Below, one piece after another: positions 11,977 through 23,126 of a DNA stretch of 64,000 nt. Numbering within the stretch: the first letter of the stretch is position 1; every line of letters begins with the position of its first letter. Origin of the DNA: Cepaea hortensis (Eukaryota; Mollusca; Gastropoda; Stylommatophora; Helicidae); the NCBI GenBank assembly GCA_963921405.1, contig OY992881.1, positions 6,797,578 through 6,861,577 of the forward strand. The letters run 5' to 3'. Position numbers and translations under genes: made by a program. The notes beneath the pieces were generated by a model. The model made no database searches. It saw nothing but the letters and a program-made list of their open reading frames with translations, and was not told the origin of the DNA.

Positions 11977-12121
11977 GAACGAACGAACGAACGAACGAAC
12001 GAACGAACGAACAGACTTTATTTTCAAAGGGTAACAAATTGGGCACGCAGGCCCGTCTTACATTCGGCCCTTCCAATCATTCATCTTTCTTTCATCAACA
12101 GTGCATAGGAAAAAAACAGAG

Positions 12122-12124
<3 letters not shown>
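11977..12124 (-). mobile_element. Retroposon 3' end with (GTTC)n tail inside satellite
   Basis: On the minus strand this reads as about 90 bp ending AATAAAGTC and then a (GTTC)n tail at 11977-12011. The same 3' end occurs on the plus strand at about 59965-60055 (GGGCCGAATATAAGACGGGC, later AATAAAGTTCG and an ATTCG tail). It interrupts the GA satellite, which resumes at about 12125, so it inserted into or was captured by the array. Confidence 0.6.
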
Positions 12125-12165
<41 letters not shown>

Positions 12166-12250
12166 TTGCCACTGGTTTCATATGGATTCTGGGGAGAGAG
12201 AGAGAGAGAGAGAGAGAGAGTCTTGCCACTGGTTTCATATGGATTCTGGG

Positions 12251-12286
<36 letters not shown>

Positions 12287-12359
12287 TCTTGCCACTGGTT
12301 TCATATGGATTCTGGGGAGAGAGAGAGAGAGAGTCTTGCCACTGGTTTCATATGGATTC

Positions 12360-12455
<96 letters not shown>
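12125..12455. repeat. GA composite satellite, second block
   Basis: About five more units of the same core plus GA array, ending in a pure GA run of roughly 90 bp at about 12363-12455. Confidence 0.95.
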
Positions 12456-12457
<2 letters not shown>

Positions 12458-12837
12458 TGGTCAACGAATTGAGCAACTATTTCTCACTTTAATCCAAATC
12501 ATTCTTCATTAAACTCGGCACCAAACTTTCAACCCGCCCCATTGGATGGAATGAATGGTCATCATTATACTTGATGGAAAAACAACACATCAGTAGTGTT
12601 GTATGGGCAGAAAGTTGGAGATGTACTGAAACAGTTACTGGTAAACCACAAACATACATTAACTGGTGCTTGCAGAGAACAGAGGGACCAATATGGCATG
12701 ACCGAGTCACTTACGCGGAGCTGGGGGTAAGAACGGGAATCCAGAGATTTGATAAGACGGGGACACAGGATGGAACCCACGCTGAGAAAAGCTGATGTTA
12801 TAACCAACTAGAAATGCTTTCTCTGGATCCCACGGAG
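12456..12837. other. No gene recognised
   Basis: Short opposing frames of 73-80 codons overlap here, with no motif or family resemblance. Confidence 0.5.
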
Positions 12838-13344
12838 CATAAGAAGTAGAGACCGAGAGGAGTATTGTGGGGGAGGACATGGAGGGATCCTATAGAGACA
12901 GAGAGAAGTAATGTAATGGAGGACATGGAAGGACCCCATAGAGACAGAGATGAGTAATGTGTAGAGGACTTGGAGGGATCCTATAGAGACAGAGAGGAGT
13001 AATGTGGGGGAGGACATGGAGGGATCCTATAGAGTCAGAAAGGAGTAATGTGGGGGAGGACATGGAGGAATCCCTTAGAGACAGAGAGGAGTAATGTGGG
13101 TGAGGACATAGAGGGACCCATAGAGACAGAGAGGAGTGAAGCGGGGGAGGACATGGAGGGATCCTATAGAGTCAGAAAGGAGTAATGTAGGGGAGGACAT
13201 GGAGGGATCCCTTAGAGATAGAGATGTGACATGTGTAGAGGGCATGGAGGGACCCCTTAGATACAGAGATGAGTCATGTGTAGAGGACATGGAGGGACTC
13301 CTTAGAGACAGAGATGAGGCATGTGTAGAGGACATGGAGGGACC
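12838..13344. repeat. 45-bp minisatellite, about 11 units
   Basis: Repeat of GAGGACATGGAGGGATCC, then an AGAGACAGAGA block and AGTAATGTGG. Purine-rich on the plus strand, with a few indels between units. Confidence 0.9.
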
Positions 13345-13650
13345 ATATAACGTCACGACAGGCACATTAAATATCATGATAGTTTAGAAAGAACAGTCAG
13401 GGAAGGCATGGTTCCTTGGAGATGAGGAAGCGGGTAACTACCACAACACAGGAAGTTAAAGACACCCTGGACTCTGGTTGTGATAAATGCACGAAGCTTG
13501 GGACCTGGTCAAGGATTAAGCGACTGTTCGCGAGGTGCCGCGAACAGGAGCTGCCACCTGATGATGATGATGACTATCTTGTGAGGTCTGTTCTCCTGTT
13601 TGTATTTGATGCACTCCACAATACGACAGCACATAACTTATCGTAAATGT
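13345..13650. other. Unassigned sequence with one 76-codon frame
   Basis: The plus frame at 13416-13646 includes an acidic Asp run and a Cys-rich stretch. No family recognised. It also holds the perfect hairpin described separately. Confidence 0.3.
13524..13547. other. Perfect 9-bp inverted repeat (hairpin)
   Basis: CTGTTCGCG and CGCGAACAG are separated by a 6-base loop. The stem is GC-rich and perfect, in otherwise unremarkable sequence. No U run follows. Confidence 0.6.
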
Positions 13651-13654
13651 CCTG

Positions 13655-14045
13655 TTACTCTTCTTTGGACACACGCCCATATCTGTAAATGTCCCTTGTA
13701 CACGTGCCCATGCCTGTACATTTTCCTTTGTACACACGTCTTTGAAAATTTCCCTTGTGCACACTTCTTTATCTGTAAAGTTCCCTTGTACACACGTCTA
13801 TGTCTGTAAATCTCCCTTCCATGTCTGTGTCGACATACCCGTGCCACCTACCCTGGATTCATTGAGTGTTCCATCTATCACCTTGTCTGTAAATCTCCCT
13901 TCCATGTCTGTGTCGACATACCCGTGCCACCTACCCTGGATTCATTGAGTGTTCCATCTATCACCTTGTCTGTAAATCTCCCTTCCTTGTCTGTGTCGAC
14001 ATACCCGTGCAACCTACCCTGGATTCTCTGGGTGTTCCAGTTGTC
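13655..14045. repeat. Irregular about 30-bp repeats, then 83-bp repeat x about 2.8
   Basis: From 13655 to 13800 variants of TGTAAATNTCCCTTGTACAC recur at roughly 30-bp spacing. From 13803 an 83-bp unit repeats, with TCTGTAAATCTCCC at 13803, 13886 and 13969. The first part of the larger unit resembles the smaller repeat, so the 83-bp unit probably grew out of it. Confidence 0.85.
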
Positions 14046-14225
14046 ATCTTGTCTCCTGGCGGAATCTGAAAGTGTCTCGGTCAGTCATGTGATCTGTGAT
14101 CGTATCGTGACCTGTGACGCACAAATTGTGTGAAGCCAACAGTGATTTAGTCACGTGAGTCGCAACCAATCGTAGTATGTTGCTCTCTATAGAATGTCAT
14201 TGTCACACAATTTTAAAAGCGCACG

Positions 14226-15020
14226 ATGTCACTGATCAGACACACATGTCATATATCAGACACACATGTCACATATCAGACACAATGTCACATATCAGAC
14301 ACAATGTCACATATCAGACACAATGTCACATATCAGACACAATGTCACAGATCAAACACAATGTCACAGATCAGACACAATGTCACAGATCTTAAACAAA
14401 TGTCACAGATCAGACACAATGTCACAGATAAGACACACATGTCACAGATCAGACACAATGTCACAGATCAGACACACATGTCACAGATCAGACACAATGT
14501 CACAGATCAGACACAATGTCACAGATCAGACACAATGTCACAGATCAGACACAATGTCAGAGATCTTACACAAATGTCACAGATCAGACACAATGTCACA
14601 GATCAGACACACATGTCACAGATCAGACACAATGTCACAGATCAGACACACATGTCACAGATCAGACACAATGTCACAGATCAGACACAATGTCACAGAT
14701 CAGACACAATGTCACATATCAGACACAATGTCACATATCAGACACAATGTCAGAGATCAGACACAATGTCACAGATCAGACACACATGTCACAGATCAGA
14801 CACAATGTCACAGATCAGACACACATGTCACAGATCAGACACAATGTCACAGATCAGACACAATGTCACAGATCAGACACAAATGCCACAGATCAGACAC
14901 AATGTCACAGAGCAGACACACATGTCATATATCAGACACAATGTCACAGATCTTACACAAATGTCACAGATAAAAAAAAATGTCACAGATCAAAAATAAA
15001 TGTCACAGATCAGACACACT
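14226..15020. repeat. 19/20-bp minisatellite, about 40 units
   Basis: Tandem CAGATCAGACACAATGTCA (19 bp) with 20-bp variants carrying ACACATGT. Variants are interleaved in local patterns that look like block duplications. Frames of up to 257 codons here are artefacts of a stop-free unit. Confidence 0.95.
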
Positions 15021-15237
15021 ATTTGTCTGATAGGTAGCTGTGAAACCTTGTGGAGGTATAATGGCCATGTATAGGGGACTTCCTTCTCGACATCATAATC
15101 ATAGTTACTACTCTGGACCTCTTGGGAGACGAGGCATAGCCCCGTGTTCATGAGCACGACCATCTAGTCTTGACCGTGTATGGTCCGCCCAGATGTTTGA
15201 CGTCAGTGGCATGAAAACGTGGCTTCCAGGCGATGGG

Positions 15238-17931
15238 AACTGTAGATGTTAGTGTGGGGGAGGTGTAGATGTTAGTGTGGGAGATGTGTGGATGTTAGTG
15301 TGGGGGCGGTGTAGATGTTAGTGTGAGGGAGATTTAGATGTTAGTGTGTGGAGGAGTAGTTGTTAGTGTGGGAGATGTGTGGATGTTAGTGTGGGGGAGG
15401 TGTAGATGTTAGTGTGGGAGATGTGTGGATGTTAGTGTGGGGGCGGTGTAGATGTTAGTGTGAGGGAGATTTAGATGTTAGTGTGGGGAGGTGTAGATGT
15501 TAGTGTGGGGGAGGTGTGGATGTTAGTGTGGGGGAGGTGTAGATGTTAGTGTGGGGGAGGTGTAGATGTTAGTGTGTGGAGGAGTAGTTGTTAGTGTAGG
15601 GGAGGTGTAGATGTTAGTGTGTGGAGGAGTAGTTGTTAGTGTGGGGGAGGTGTGGATGTTAATGTGGGGGAGGTGTAGATGTTAGTGTAGGGGAGGTGTA
15701 GATGTTAGTGTGTGGAGGAGTAGTTGTTAGTGTGGGGGAGGTGTAGATGTTAATGTGGGGGGAGGTGTGGATGTTAATGTGGGGGAGGTGTAGATGTTAG
15801 TGTAGGGGAGGTGTAGATGTTAATGTGGGGAGGAGTAGTTGTTAGTGTGGGGGAGGTGTAGATGTTAGTGTGTGGAGGAGTAGTTGTTAGTGTGGGGGAG
15901 GTGTAGATGTTAGTGTGTGGAGGAGTAGTTGTTAGTGTGGGGGAGGTGTAGATGTTAGTGTGTGGAGGAGTAGTTGTTAGTGTGGGGGAGGTGTAGATGT
16001 TAGTGTGTGGAGGAGTAGTTGTTAGTGTAGGGGAGGTGTAGATGTTAGTGTGTGGAGGAGTAGTTGTTAGTGTAGGGGAGGTGTAGATGTTAGTGTGTGG
16101 AGGAGTAGTTGTTAGTGTGGGGGAGGTGTAGATGTTAGTGTGTGGAGGAGTAGTTGTTAGTGTGGGGGAGGTGTGGATGTTAGTGTGTGGAGGAGTAGTT
16201 GTTAGTGTGGGGGAGGTGTAGATGTTAGTGTGGGGGAGGTGTAGATGTTAGTGTGTGGAGGAGTAGTTGTTAGTGTGGGGGAGGTGTAGATGTTAGTGTG
16301 GGGGAGGTGTAGATGTTAGTGTGTGGAGGAGTAGTTGTTAGTGTGGGGGAGGTGTAGATGTTAGTGTGGGGGAGGTGTAGATGTTAGTGTGGGGGAGGTG
16401 TAGATGTTAGTGTGGGGGAGGTGTAGATGTTAGTGTGGGGGAGGTGTAGATGTTAGTGTGGGGGAGGTGTAGATGTTAGTGTGGGGGAGGTATAGATGTT
16501 AGTGTGGGGGAGGTGTAGATGTTAGTGTGGGGGAGGTGTAGATGTTAGTGTGGGGGAGGTGTAGATGTTAGTGTGGGGGAGGAGTAGTTGTTAGTGTGGG
16601 GGAGGTGTAGATGTTAGTGTGGGGAGGAGTAGTTGTTAGTGTGGGGGAGGTGTAGATGTTAGTGTGGGGGAGGTGTAGATGTTAGTGTGTGGAGGAGTAG
16701 TTGTTAGTGTGGGGGAGGTGTAGATGTTAGTGTGTGGAGGAGTAGTTGTTAGTGTGGGGGAGGTGTAGATGTTAGTGTGGGGGAGGTGTAGATGTTAGTG
16801 TGTGGAGGAGTAGTTGTTAGTGTGGGGGAGGTGTAGATGTTAGTGTGGGGGAGGTGTAGATGTTAGTGTGTGGAGGAGTAGTTGTTAGTGTGGGGGAGGT
16901 GTAGATGTTAGTGTGGGGGAGGTGTAGATGTTAGTGTGGGGGAGGTGTAGATGTTAGTGTGGGGGAGGTGTAGATGTTAGTGTGGGGGAGGTGTAGATGT
17001 TAGTGTGTGGAGGAGTAGTTGTTAGTGTAGGGGAGGTGTAGATGTTAGTGTGTGGAGGAGTAGTTGTTAGTGTGGGGGAGGTGTAGATGTTAGTGTGGGG
17101 GAGGTGTAGATGTTAGTGTGGGGGAGGTGTAGATGTTAGTGTGTGGAGGAGTAGTTGTTAGTGTGGGGGAGGTGTAGATGTTAGTGTGTGGAGGAGTAGT
17201 TGTTAGTGTGGGGGAGGTGTAGATGTTAGTGTGTGGAGGAGTAGTTGTTAGTGTGGGGGAGGTGTGGATGTTAGTGTGGGGGAGGTGTAGATGTTAGTGT
17301 GTGGAGGAGTAGTTGTTAGTGTGGGGGAGGTGTAGATGTTAGTGTGGGGGAGGTGTAGATGTTAGTGTGGGGGAGGTGTAGATGTTAGTGTGGGGGAGGT
17401 GTAGATGTTAGTGTAGGGGAGGTGTAGATGTTAGTGTGTGGAGGAGTAGTTGTTAGTGTGGGGGAGGTGTAGATGTTAGTGTGTGGAGGAGTAGTTGTTA
17501 GTGTGGGGGAGGTGTAGATGTTAGTGTGTGGAGGAGTAGTTGTTAGTGTGGGGGAGGTGTAGATGTTAGTGTGTGGAGGAGTAGTTGTTAGTGTGGGGGA
17601 GGTGTAGATGTTAGTGTGTGGAGGAGTAGTTGTTAGTGTGGGGGAGGTGTGGATGTTAGTGTGTGGAGGAGTAGTTGTTAGTGTGGGGGAGGTGTAGATG
17701 TTAGTGTGTGGAGGAGTAGTTGTTAGTGTGGGGGAGGTGTAGATGTTAGTGTGTGGAGGAGTAGTTGTTAGTGTGGGGGAGGTGTAGATGTTAGTGTGGG
17801 GGAGGTGTAGATGTTAGTGTGGGGAAGATGTAGATGTCAGTGTGGGCGAGGTGTAGATGTTAGTGTGGTAGAGGTGTAGATAATAGTGAGATTTAGGTGT
17901 GGTTGTTAGTGTGGGGAGGTGTAGTTGTATG
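15238..17931. repeat. 22/23-bp G-rich minisatellite, over 110 units
   Basis: Two unit types alternate: a 23-bp type (TTAGTGTGGGGGAGGTGTAG plus ATG) and a 22-bp type (TTAGTGTGTGGAGGAGTAGT plus TG). In long stretches (about 15830-16200 and 17400-17770) they alternate strictly, giving a 45-bp dimer. Elsewhere the 23-bp type runs alone. The plus strand carries no C from 15445 to 17837. Regular GG and GGGGG runs give G-quadruplex potential on this strand. Confidence 0.97.
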
Positions 17932-18028
17932 TGAAGAAGAAGAAGAAGAAGAAGAAGAAGAAGAAGAAGAAGAAGAAGAAGAAGAAGAAGAAGAAGAAGA
18001 AGAAGAAGAAGAAGAAGAAGAAGAAGAA
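17932..18028. repeat. (GAA)n microsatellite
   Basis: About 32 uninterrupted GAA triplets, a perfect purine-pyrimidine mirror tract able to form triplex DNA, directly after the C-poor satellite. Confidence 0.97.
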
Positions 18029-18075
18029 AAGACAATGCAAGATGTAGTGATGATAGCTTCCATGATAGCTTCAAA

Positions 18076-18118
18076 GAAAGAAGGAAGGAAGGAAAGAAAG
18101 AAAGAAAGAAAGAAAGAA
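18076..18118. repeat. (GGAA)/(GAAA) tetranucleotide run
   Basis: Short purine-only tetranucleotide run just after the GAA tract. Confidence 0.85.
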
Positions 18119-18514
18119 GATATATGGGAGAGAAGAAGGGGATAAATTAAAACAGTGAAAGAAGATCATTCCTCTCAAATTATACGTCTGCATAAGACCT
18201 ACTCAAGTGCCATAGTGACAGAGGCCGTAGACAGCCAGCCAACGACAAACATCCCATCATTTATGATCTCTGCAAGGGTCGCCACAGCACCAGGTACCGG
18301 GAAGCGACGGCCCTGACCGCCTGAACTCATCACTCCACACCCAGGTGAAGGCAGGTTATTATAACGGGGCGGACTACCTGGTCGGCCAGCGGTGAAGACA
18401 AGCGAACAACCCTGTTACCTGGTGTTGTCGGGGAGGGATACTTTCGTCGTGAGCCTCAAATGGGCTGTTGATGTTTAAAACAACAGTCTCTGAGAAGCTG
18501 GCCTGTCCTTGAGG
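18119..18514. other. No gene recognised
   Basis: Mixed-composition sequence between the microsatellites and the TATA-like site at 18515. No supported feature. Confidence 0.4.
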
Positions 18515-18770
18515 TTATATATATCTCGCTCGCGCCACGAACTCAGTCGCCAAAAGCTGGATTTTGTCGTCCAATCATCTTTAAAAGTTGCGTCTTCGAG
18601 GTATGCTTACTCAGTCGCAGTTTGTGACTATGACATGAAACGTGTGTGTTTGTATCATAAATATTATAGCTACTGTTATAAACGAGAAACAGTTTCAAAG
18701 TGGAATATAAATCTTCAACAGAAGTCTGGGATTTACTTCCAAGAACCAACTCGTGCCCGGCTATAAATCC
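18515..18770 (+). promoter_or_regulatory. Weak candidate promoter and 5' exon
   Basis: A TATA-like TTATATATAT at about 18514 lies 250 bp before a good splice donor (ATCC then GTAAGTAG, GT at 18771). This is compatible with a non-coding first exon on the plus strand, conceivably of the receptor gene whose acceptor is at 27648, about 8.9 kb away. Nothing links the two beyond orientation, and a second TATA-like CTATAAATCC lies at the donor itself. Confidence 0.15.
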
Positions 18771-18883
18771 GTAAGTAGATTTTGGCGGTTTCTGTAACTG
18801 ACATTGAAGAATTCTAGTAGTCTCTTGTAGGATTCAGAGCTTGTTTCTCACTTATCACTTAAATATCGACAGTACAGACCGTT

Positions 18884-19110
18884 ATTAAACATCCGGTGTG
18901 ATGATACCGAGGTAGCGGGTTCAAACCCTACACCAGTAAATTAGTCTAACATGTTGACTTCTCGTCCTTGACTTGGGGACGTAAATTACAAGTACCCCAG
19001 AAGTCCGGATGGGTTCGCCTAATGGCGAGAGACATTGGTAATAGAGAAAGCTAATCCACGCGCAAAATCAGGCCAGTGCTACTAGATAGCAGCATGTGTA
19101 TGGATAACAT
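18884..19110 (+). mobile_element. tRNA-derived SINE, copy 1
   Basis: A B-box-like GGGTTCAAACCC at about 18918 is followed by a body (CTTGACTTGGGGACG, ATTACAAGTACC) that recurs at 36222-36390 with about 75-80 percent similarity by eye. The head resembles a tRNA but has no clean cloverleaf. Two dispersed copies in the same window support a real SINE family. Confidence 0.55.
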
Positions 19111-19284
19111 TTTATGGCCCATGGACCCTTTCATCATATGTTCAGAATGTAATCCTCCCCTTTTTCGTATTTCCTCCCTATAAATTCCCCTCCGCCCCTA
19201 CACAGTATACGTAAAAATAGAAGCTAAATTTAATAACACGTACTAGAACAAGTCTAGAGGCTACATAAAATGTGATTTGCCGGT

Positions 19285-19483
19285 CCACTTACGTTATGAA
19301 ACGAATTTCAGAAGGGCGAGAAGTACAGAACTGTAAGGTATGGAGGGAAAAACAATATCAAGTAATCGGTTCTTGTATTAACGCGACCTTGAAATAATCT
19401 TAACCCCCCCCCCCCCCCTGAAACTCAAAATTTCCCCCCTGGGGGTGGGGGGGGGGGAATTGCTCACCGGTTAAGAAGCACTG
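19285..19483 (-). mobile_element. Non-autonomous hAT-like element end, copy 2
   Basis: Inverted copy of 8586-8786. The terminus reads CAGTGCTTCTTAACCGGTG on the minus strand and ends at 19483, with the same G/C hairpin block (about 19404-19457) and the same following segment. A LINE fragment follows on the other side within a few bases. Confidence 0.55.
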
Positions 19484-19489
19484 GTGTAG

Positions 19490-19762
19490 ATGGTAATCTT
19501 AGGGAGAGAACTAAACAGATTCTAGTCAATCAAGACGTAAAGAAAACACGCTGGCGCTTGGTAGGGCACATATTGCGGAAGCATGTTTCACTGTATAAAG
19601 TCCTTCCCTGGAATATTCAGGACAAAATACATAGAGGGAGACCTAACAACTCACGGAGAGAAAAATTACGGACTGGGATGAATAATATGGGAAAGATATT
19701 AGTGCTTGGAGTGCGTTGACTGTCGCCCTGTGTGACAGTGGGGGTTAACTGGTAGATGACGA
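19490..19762 (+). pseudogene. LINE ORF2 C-terminal fragment
   Basis: The plus-strand frame shows a Trp-Arg-Leu-Val-Gly-His-Ile-Leu-Arg-Lys motif, then His-Arg-Gly-Arg-Pro and a Met-Asn-Asn-Met-Gly segment. This order is characteristic of the extreme C-terminus of ORF2 in several animal LINE families (a WxxxGHxLR block followed by a GRP block). A one-base shift is needed near the end to reach the final Ala-Leu-Cys block. The upstream reverse transcriptase is absent, so this is a 5'-truncated, dead copy. Confidence 0.6.
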
Positions 19763-19778
19763 AGATGATGGCAGCACG

Positions 19779-20194
<416 letters not shown>

Positions 20195-21055
20195 TGTCAT
20201 TGACGTTAAAGCTGTATAGTATTTAACGATAAATATGTGCGGTAATTGACGATAAATCTGTATAGTTATTGACGATAAATCTGTATAGTAATTGACGATA
20301 AATCTGTATAGTAATCAACGATAAATATGTGCGGTAATTGATGATAAATCTGTATAGTTATTGACGATAAATCTGTATAGTAATTGACGATAAATATGTA
20401 TAGTAATTGATGATAAATCTGTATAGTAATTGATGATAAATCTGTATAGTTATTGACGATAAATCTGTATAGTAATTGACGATAAATATGTATAGTAATT
20501 GATGATAAATCTGTATAGTTATTGACGATAAATCTGTATAGTAATTGACGATAAATCTGTATAGTAATTGATGATAAATCTGTATAGTAATTGACGTTAA
20601 ACTGTATAGTAATTGACAATAAATCTGCATAGTAATTGACGTTAAATCTGTATAGTAATTGGCGATAAATATGTATAGTAATTGACAATAAATTTATTTA
20701 GTAATTGACGATAAATCTGCATAGTAATTGACGTTAAATTTGTATAGTAATTGGTGATAAATATGTATAGTAATTGGCGATAAATCTGTATATTAATTGA
20801 CCATAAAATTTATTATTGTAAATGACGTTAAATCTGTCTATTGCAAATGACGTTAAAAATATCTAAATTAATTGTCATAAAAAATATTTATTATAAATGA
20901 CGTTAAAATATCTATTGTAATTTAGGTTAAAATATCTATTGTAATTGATGTTAAAAATATCTCTTGTAATTGAGGTTAAAAATATCTCTTGTAATTGAGG
21001 TTAAAAATATCTCTTGTAATTGAGGTTAAATCTGTCTATTGTAACTGACGATACA
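20195..21055. repeat. 23-bp AT-rich minisatellite, decaying rightwards
   Basis: Units of TAGTAATTGACGATAAATCT plus GTA repeat at 23 bp from about 20215 to 20800 (about 26 units). To the right they become increasingly diverged (ATTGAGGTTAAAAATATCTC type) until about 21055. This one-sided decay is typical of an old array margin. Confidence 0.92.
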
Positions 21056-21136
21056 TCTATCTGTCATGTTTTTGTACTACTTGGCGTTATGTGCATCATA
21101 GTTATGCATTATGTGTCACACATATGCTCTCCTCCG

Positions 21137-21190
21137 CGCGCACACACACACACACTCGCACGCACACACACACACGCACAAACACACACA
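21137..21190. repeat. (CA)n microsatellite
   Basis: Interrupted CA run with CGCA variants. Confidence 0.9.
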
Positions 21191-21630
21191 GTTTTATCAC
21201 TGTGCATGTCGCAGCCCATTCCAATCCCCAAATAACACCTCTTATATCATCGTCAAGTGTATTGCCAACTGGCTTGGGCGATTACGTGTATTCACATCCC
21301 GCGGCCTCTAACGTTATGTGTGAATTCACGTGCTGATGTTGTTTCATGTCATGACGAAAGGCTGCTAGCAATCTTCTCTCTCTCTCTCTGTGTCTTCCTC
21401 TATCTCTTTTCCCATGGAACTTCCCAGTTAATAGACTATGTTGCAGTTTTCATCTTTACATAATATGGACGCAAATGTCGACTGCTTCTTTCTAGTGTAA
21501 TGTTTGTGATGAGCTGTCTTCGTGTCTAAGCCTCTTTCAACTTTGACAACATCGAAAAGCTAGGCAGAGAGCGAGAGACTTACATCTTCAGGCGTAGAGC
21601 AGGACACACATCACGGATGTGCCCCAGAGT
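21191..21630. other. No gene recognised
   Basis: Short overlapping frames only, none with a motif. Confidence 0.45.
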
Positions 21631-21706
21631 CTTCTTCTTCTTCTTCTTCTTCTTCTTCTTCTTCTTCTTCTTCTTCTTCTTCTTCTTCTTCTTCTTCTTC
21701 TTCTTC
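21631..21706. repeat. (CTT)n microsatellite
   Basis: About 25 CTT triplets. The poly-Phe frame through it is an artefact. Confidence 0.97.
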
Positions 21707-22110
21707 CTCGGTTTCTTCCTCATTTCCTTCTCCTACTCTTCTTCATCAACTGTTGCTGCCCCTGTAACCATCACACCCAGCGTAGATCTTGAAGTTCTTG
21801 ATGCCATCATGTGGTACGTCGCAGCTGGGATCAGCTGTACCCGGCTGCTAGAGATCCTCCACTACGTCTGTTGGGTTGACCAGCAAGATAGCCTCCATTG
21901 TTTCCTTGCCAGCTTTAGCCAGTGAAGTGCCGCTGTGTCTAAGAACGCCAGTCTCCTTCAGTAGATCACACCAGGAAATCTGAGCACAGTGCACCAACTC
22001 CATTGTACCGACGAGGGTCTTAACGAGTGTTTACCAGAACCACACATTCTATGTCATCATCACGTGTTTTGCCAAATGGCACAGGCGATCATGTCCCTTC
22101 ACAGATGTGA
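21707..22110. other. No gene recognised
   Basis: Frames of up to 102 codons begin inside the CTT run. The remainder has no recognisable domain. Confidence 0.4.
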
Positions 22111-22178
22111 ATCCTTGGTGTTCTCCATCACATCCATTAATGATACTCCTCCATATCGCACCATCTTAGACCACCCAG
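22111..22178 (+). repeat. Dispersed short repeat, copy 1 of 3
   Basis: A 68-bp segment (TCCTTGGTGTTCTCCATCAC, then ATCCATTAATGATACTCC) that recurs at 22814 and 23127 in the same orientation. Confidence 0.8.
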
Positions 22179-22699
22179 CACCATGTCCACCCAGCACCAT
22201 GTCCCACGGTCTGACACTCCTCTTCTCCTCTGATCTGTCCATTCTAACGAAGATCTCGAATGCATCTCATGTTATTGTTTGACCAAAGAGCACAATTTGT
22301 CTCTCTGTTGTTGTTACGTAGAAGCTATAAATATTCTTTCCGCAGGAAACCTTTAAAATTCTACCTGGGCAGTGGCTATCAGGCCTGCGCTGTTAGATTT
22401 CTAGCTGCCAACAGTAAGGGTGGTGTGTAACGTGTGCAACCTTCACGCGTGCACTGCGAGAAAGCTAGAGGACCCACCCATTACTTCCAAGTTATTTATT
22501 TATCTTCGTGACACTCTACAGAGTCAACACCATGACTCGAATTAGGTCTCCAAGAGTCAGAGGTGGACGTAGTGACATCTATGCCATTCCGCCCATATCT
22601 TAGTTATGATGTTCAACTTCTATTCCGCTCCGCACTTTATATAGTGCTGATGTTGAATATCTATCTCAAATACGCCCCCTCCCCCACACTCCCAGTCTC

Positions 22700-22790
22700 A
22701 GATAGTTCTAATGTTAAATAGCCTAGTGGGCTGAGTGGCTTAGATAAAGGACACCCGCTTCTGATTCAAGTTTAACTGTTACGATTTAAG
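22700..22790 (+). mobile_element. tRNA-like SINE head, fragment
   Basis: GTGGGCTGAGTGGCTTAGA resembles a tRNA A-box region (Ser/Leu type). The expected B box is only weakly present (GATTCAAG). Probably a fragment of a tRNA-derived SINE. Confidence 0.3.
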
Positions 22791-22813
22791 TGTACATATT
22801 TTCAATTTTCTCC

Positions 22814-22863
22814 GTCCTTGGTGTTCTCGATCACATCCATTAATGATACTCCTCCATATCGCC
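22814..22863 (+). repeat. Dispersed short repeat, copy 2 of 3
   Basis: The first 50 bp of the 22111 segment, ending at CATATCGC and then joining an A-rich run. Confidence 0.8.
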
Positions 22864-23126
22864 CAAAGAAAAAAAAAAAAGGTGCAACCAAAAGATGTTA
22901 TCCTGACACCAGATCCCTGTAGTGTGTCAAACACCTCGCCGCCTCAAATAACACCACAAAAAACTAGAAGGGACATGTCCACAGCGTACATATTACAAAT
23001 GTATCGGCAGTTAACTAAAATCGAAAATTGCAGATATAATAGGCCGCTACTCACGGACAAAGTCACAAATACACAGCTAACCTTCACGTGACAAGATTTA
23101 TAACACCTGGTAGACATACATATGGA

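Noticed and set aside
8876..12108. Very long plus-strand frames (746 and 917 codons), by far the longest uninterrupted repeat frames in the window
   Set aside because: They run through the GA composite satellite, all three plus-strand frames are open at once, and the products are Arg-Glu runs with a repeated core. This follows from a stop-free unit and is not evidence of a protein.
14226..15037. Frames of 173-257 codons in the 19/20-bp array
   Set aside because: Satellite artefact: repeated Ser-Asp-Thr-Met-Ser-Gln-Ile-type peptides in all three plus-strand frames.
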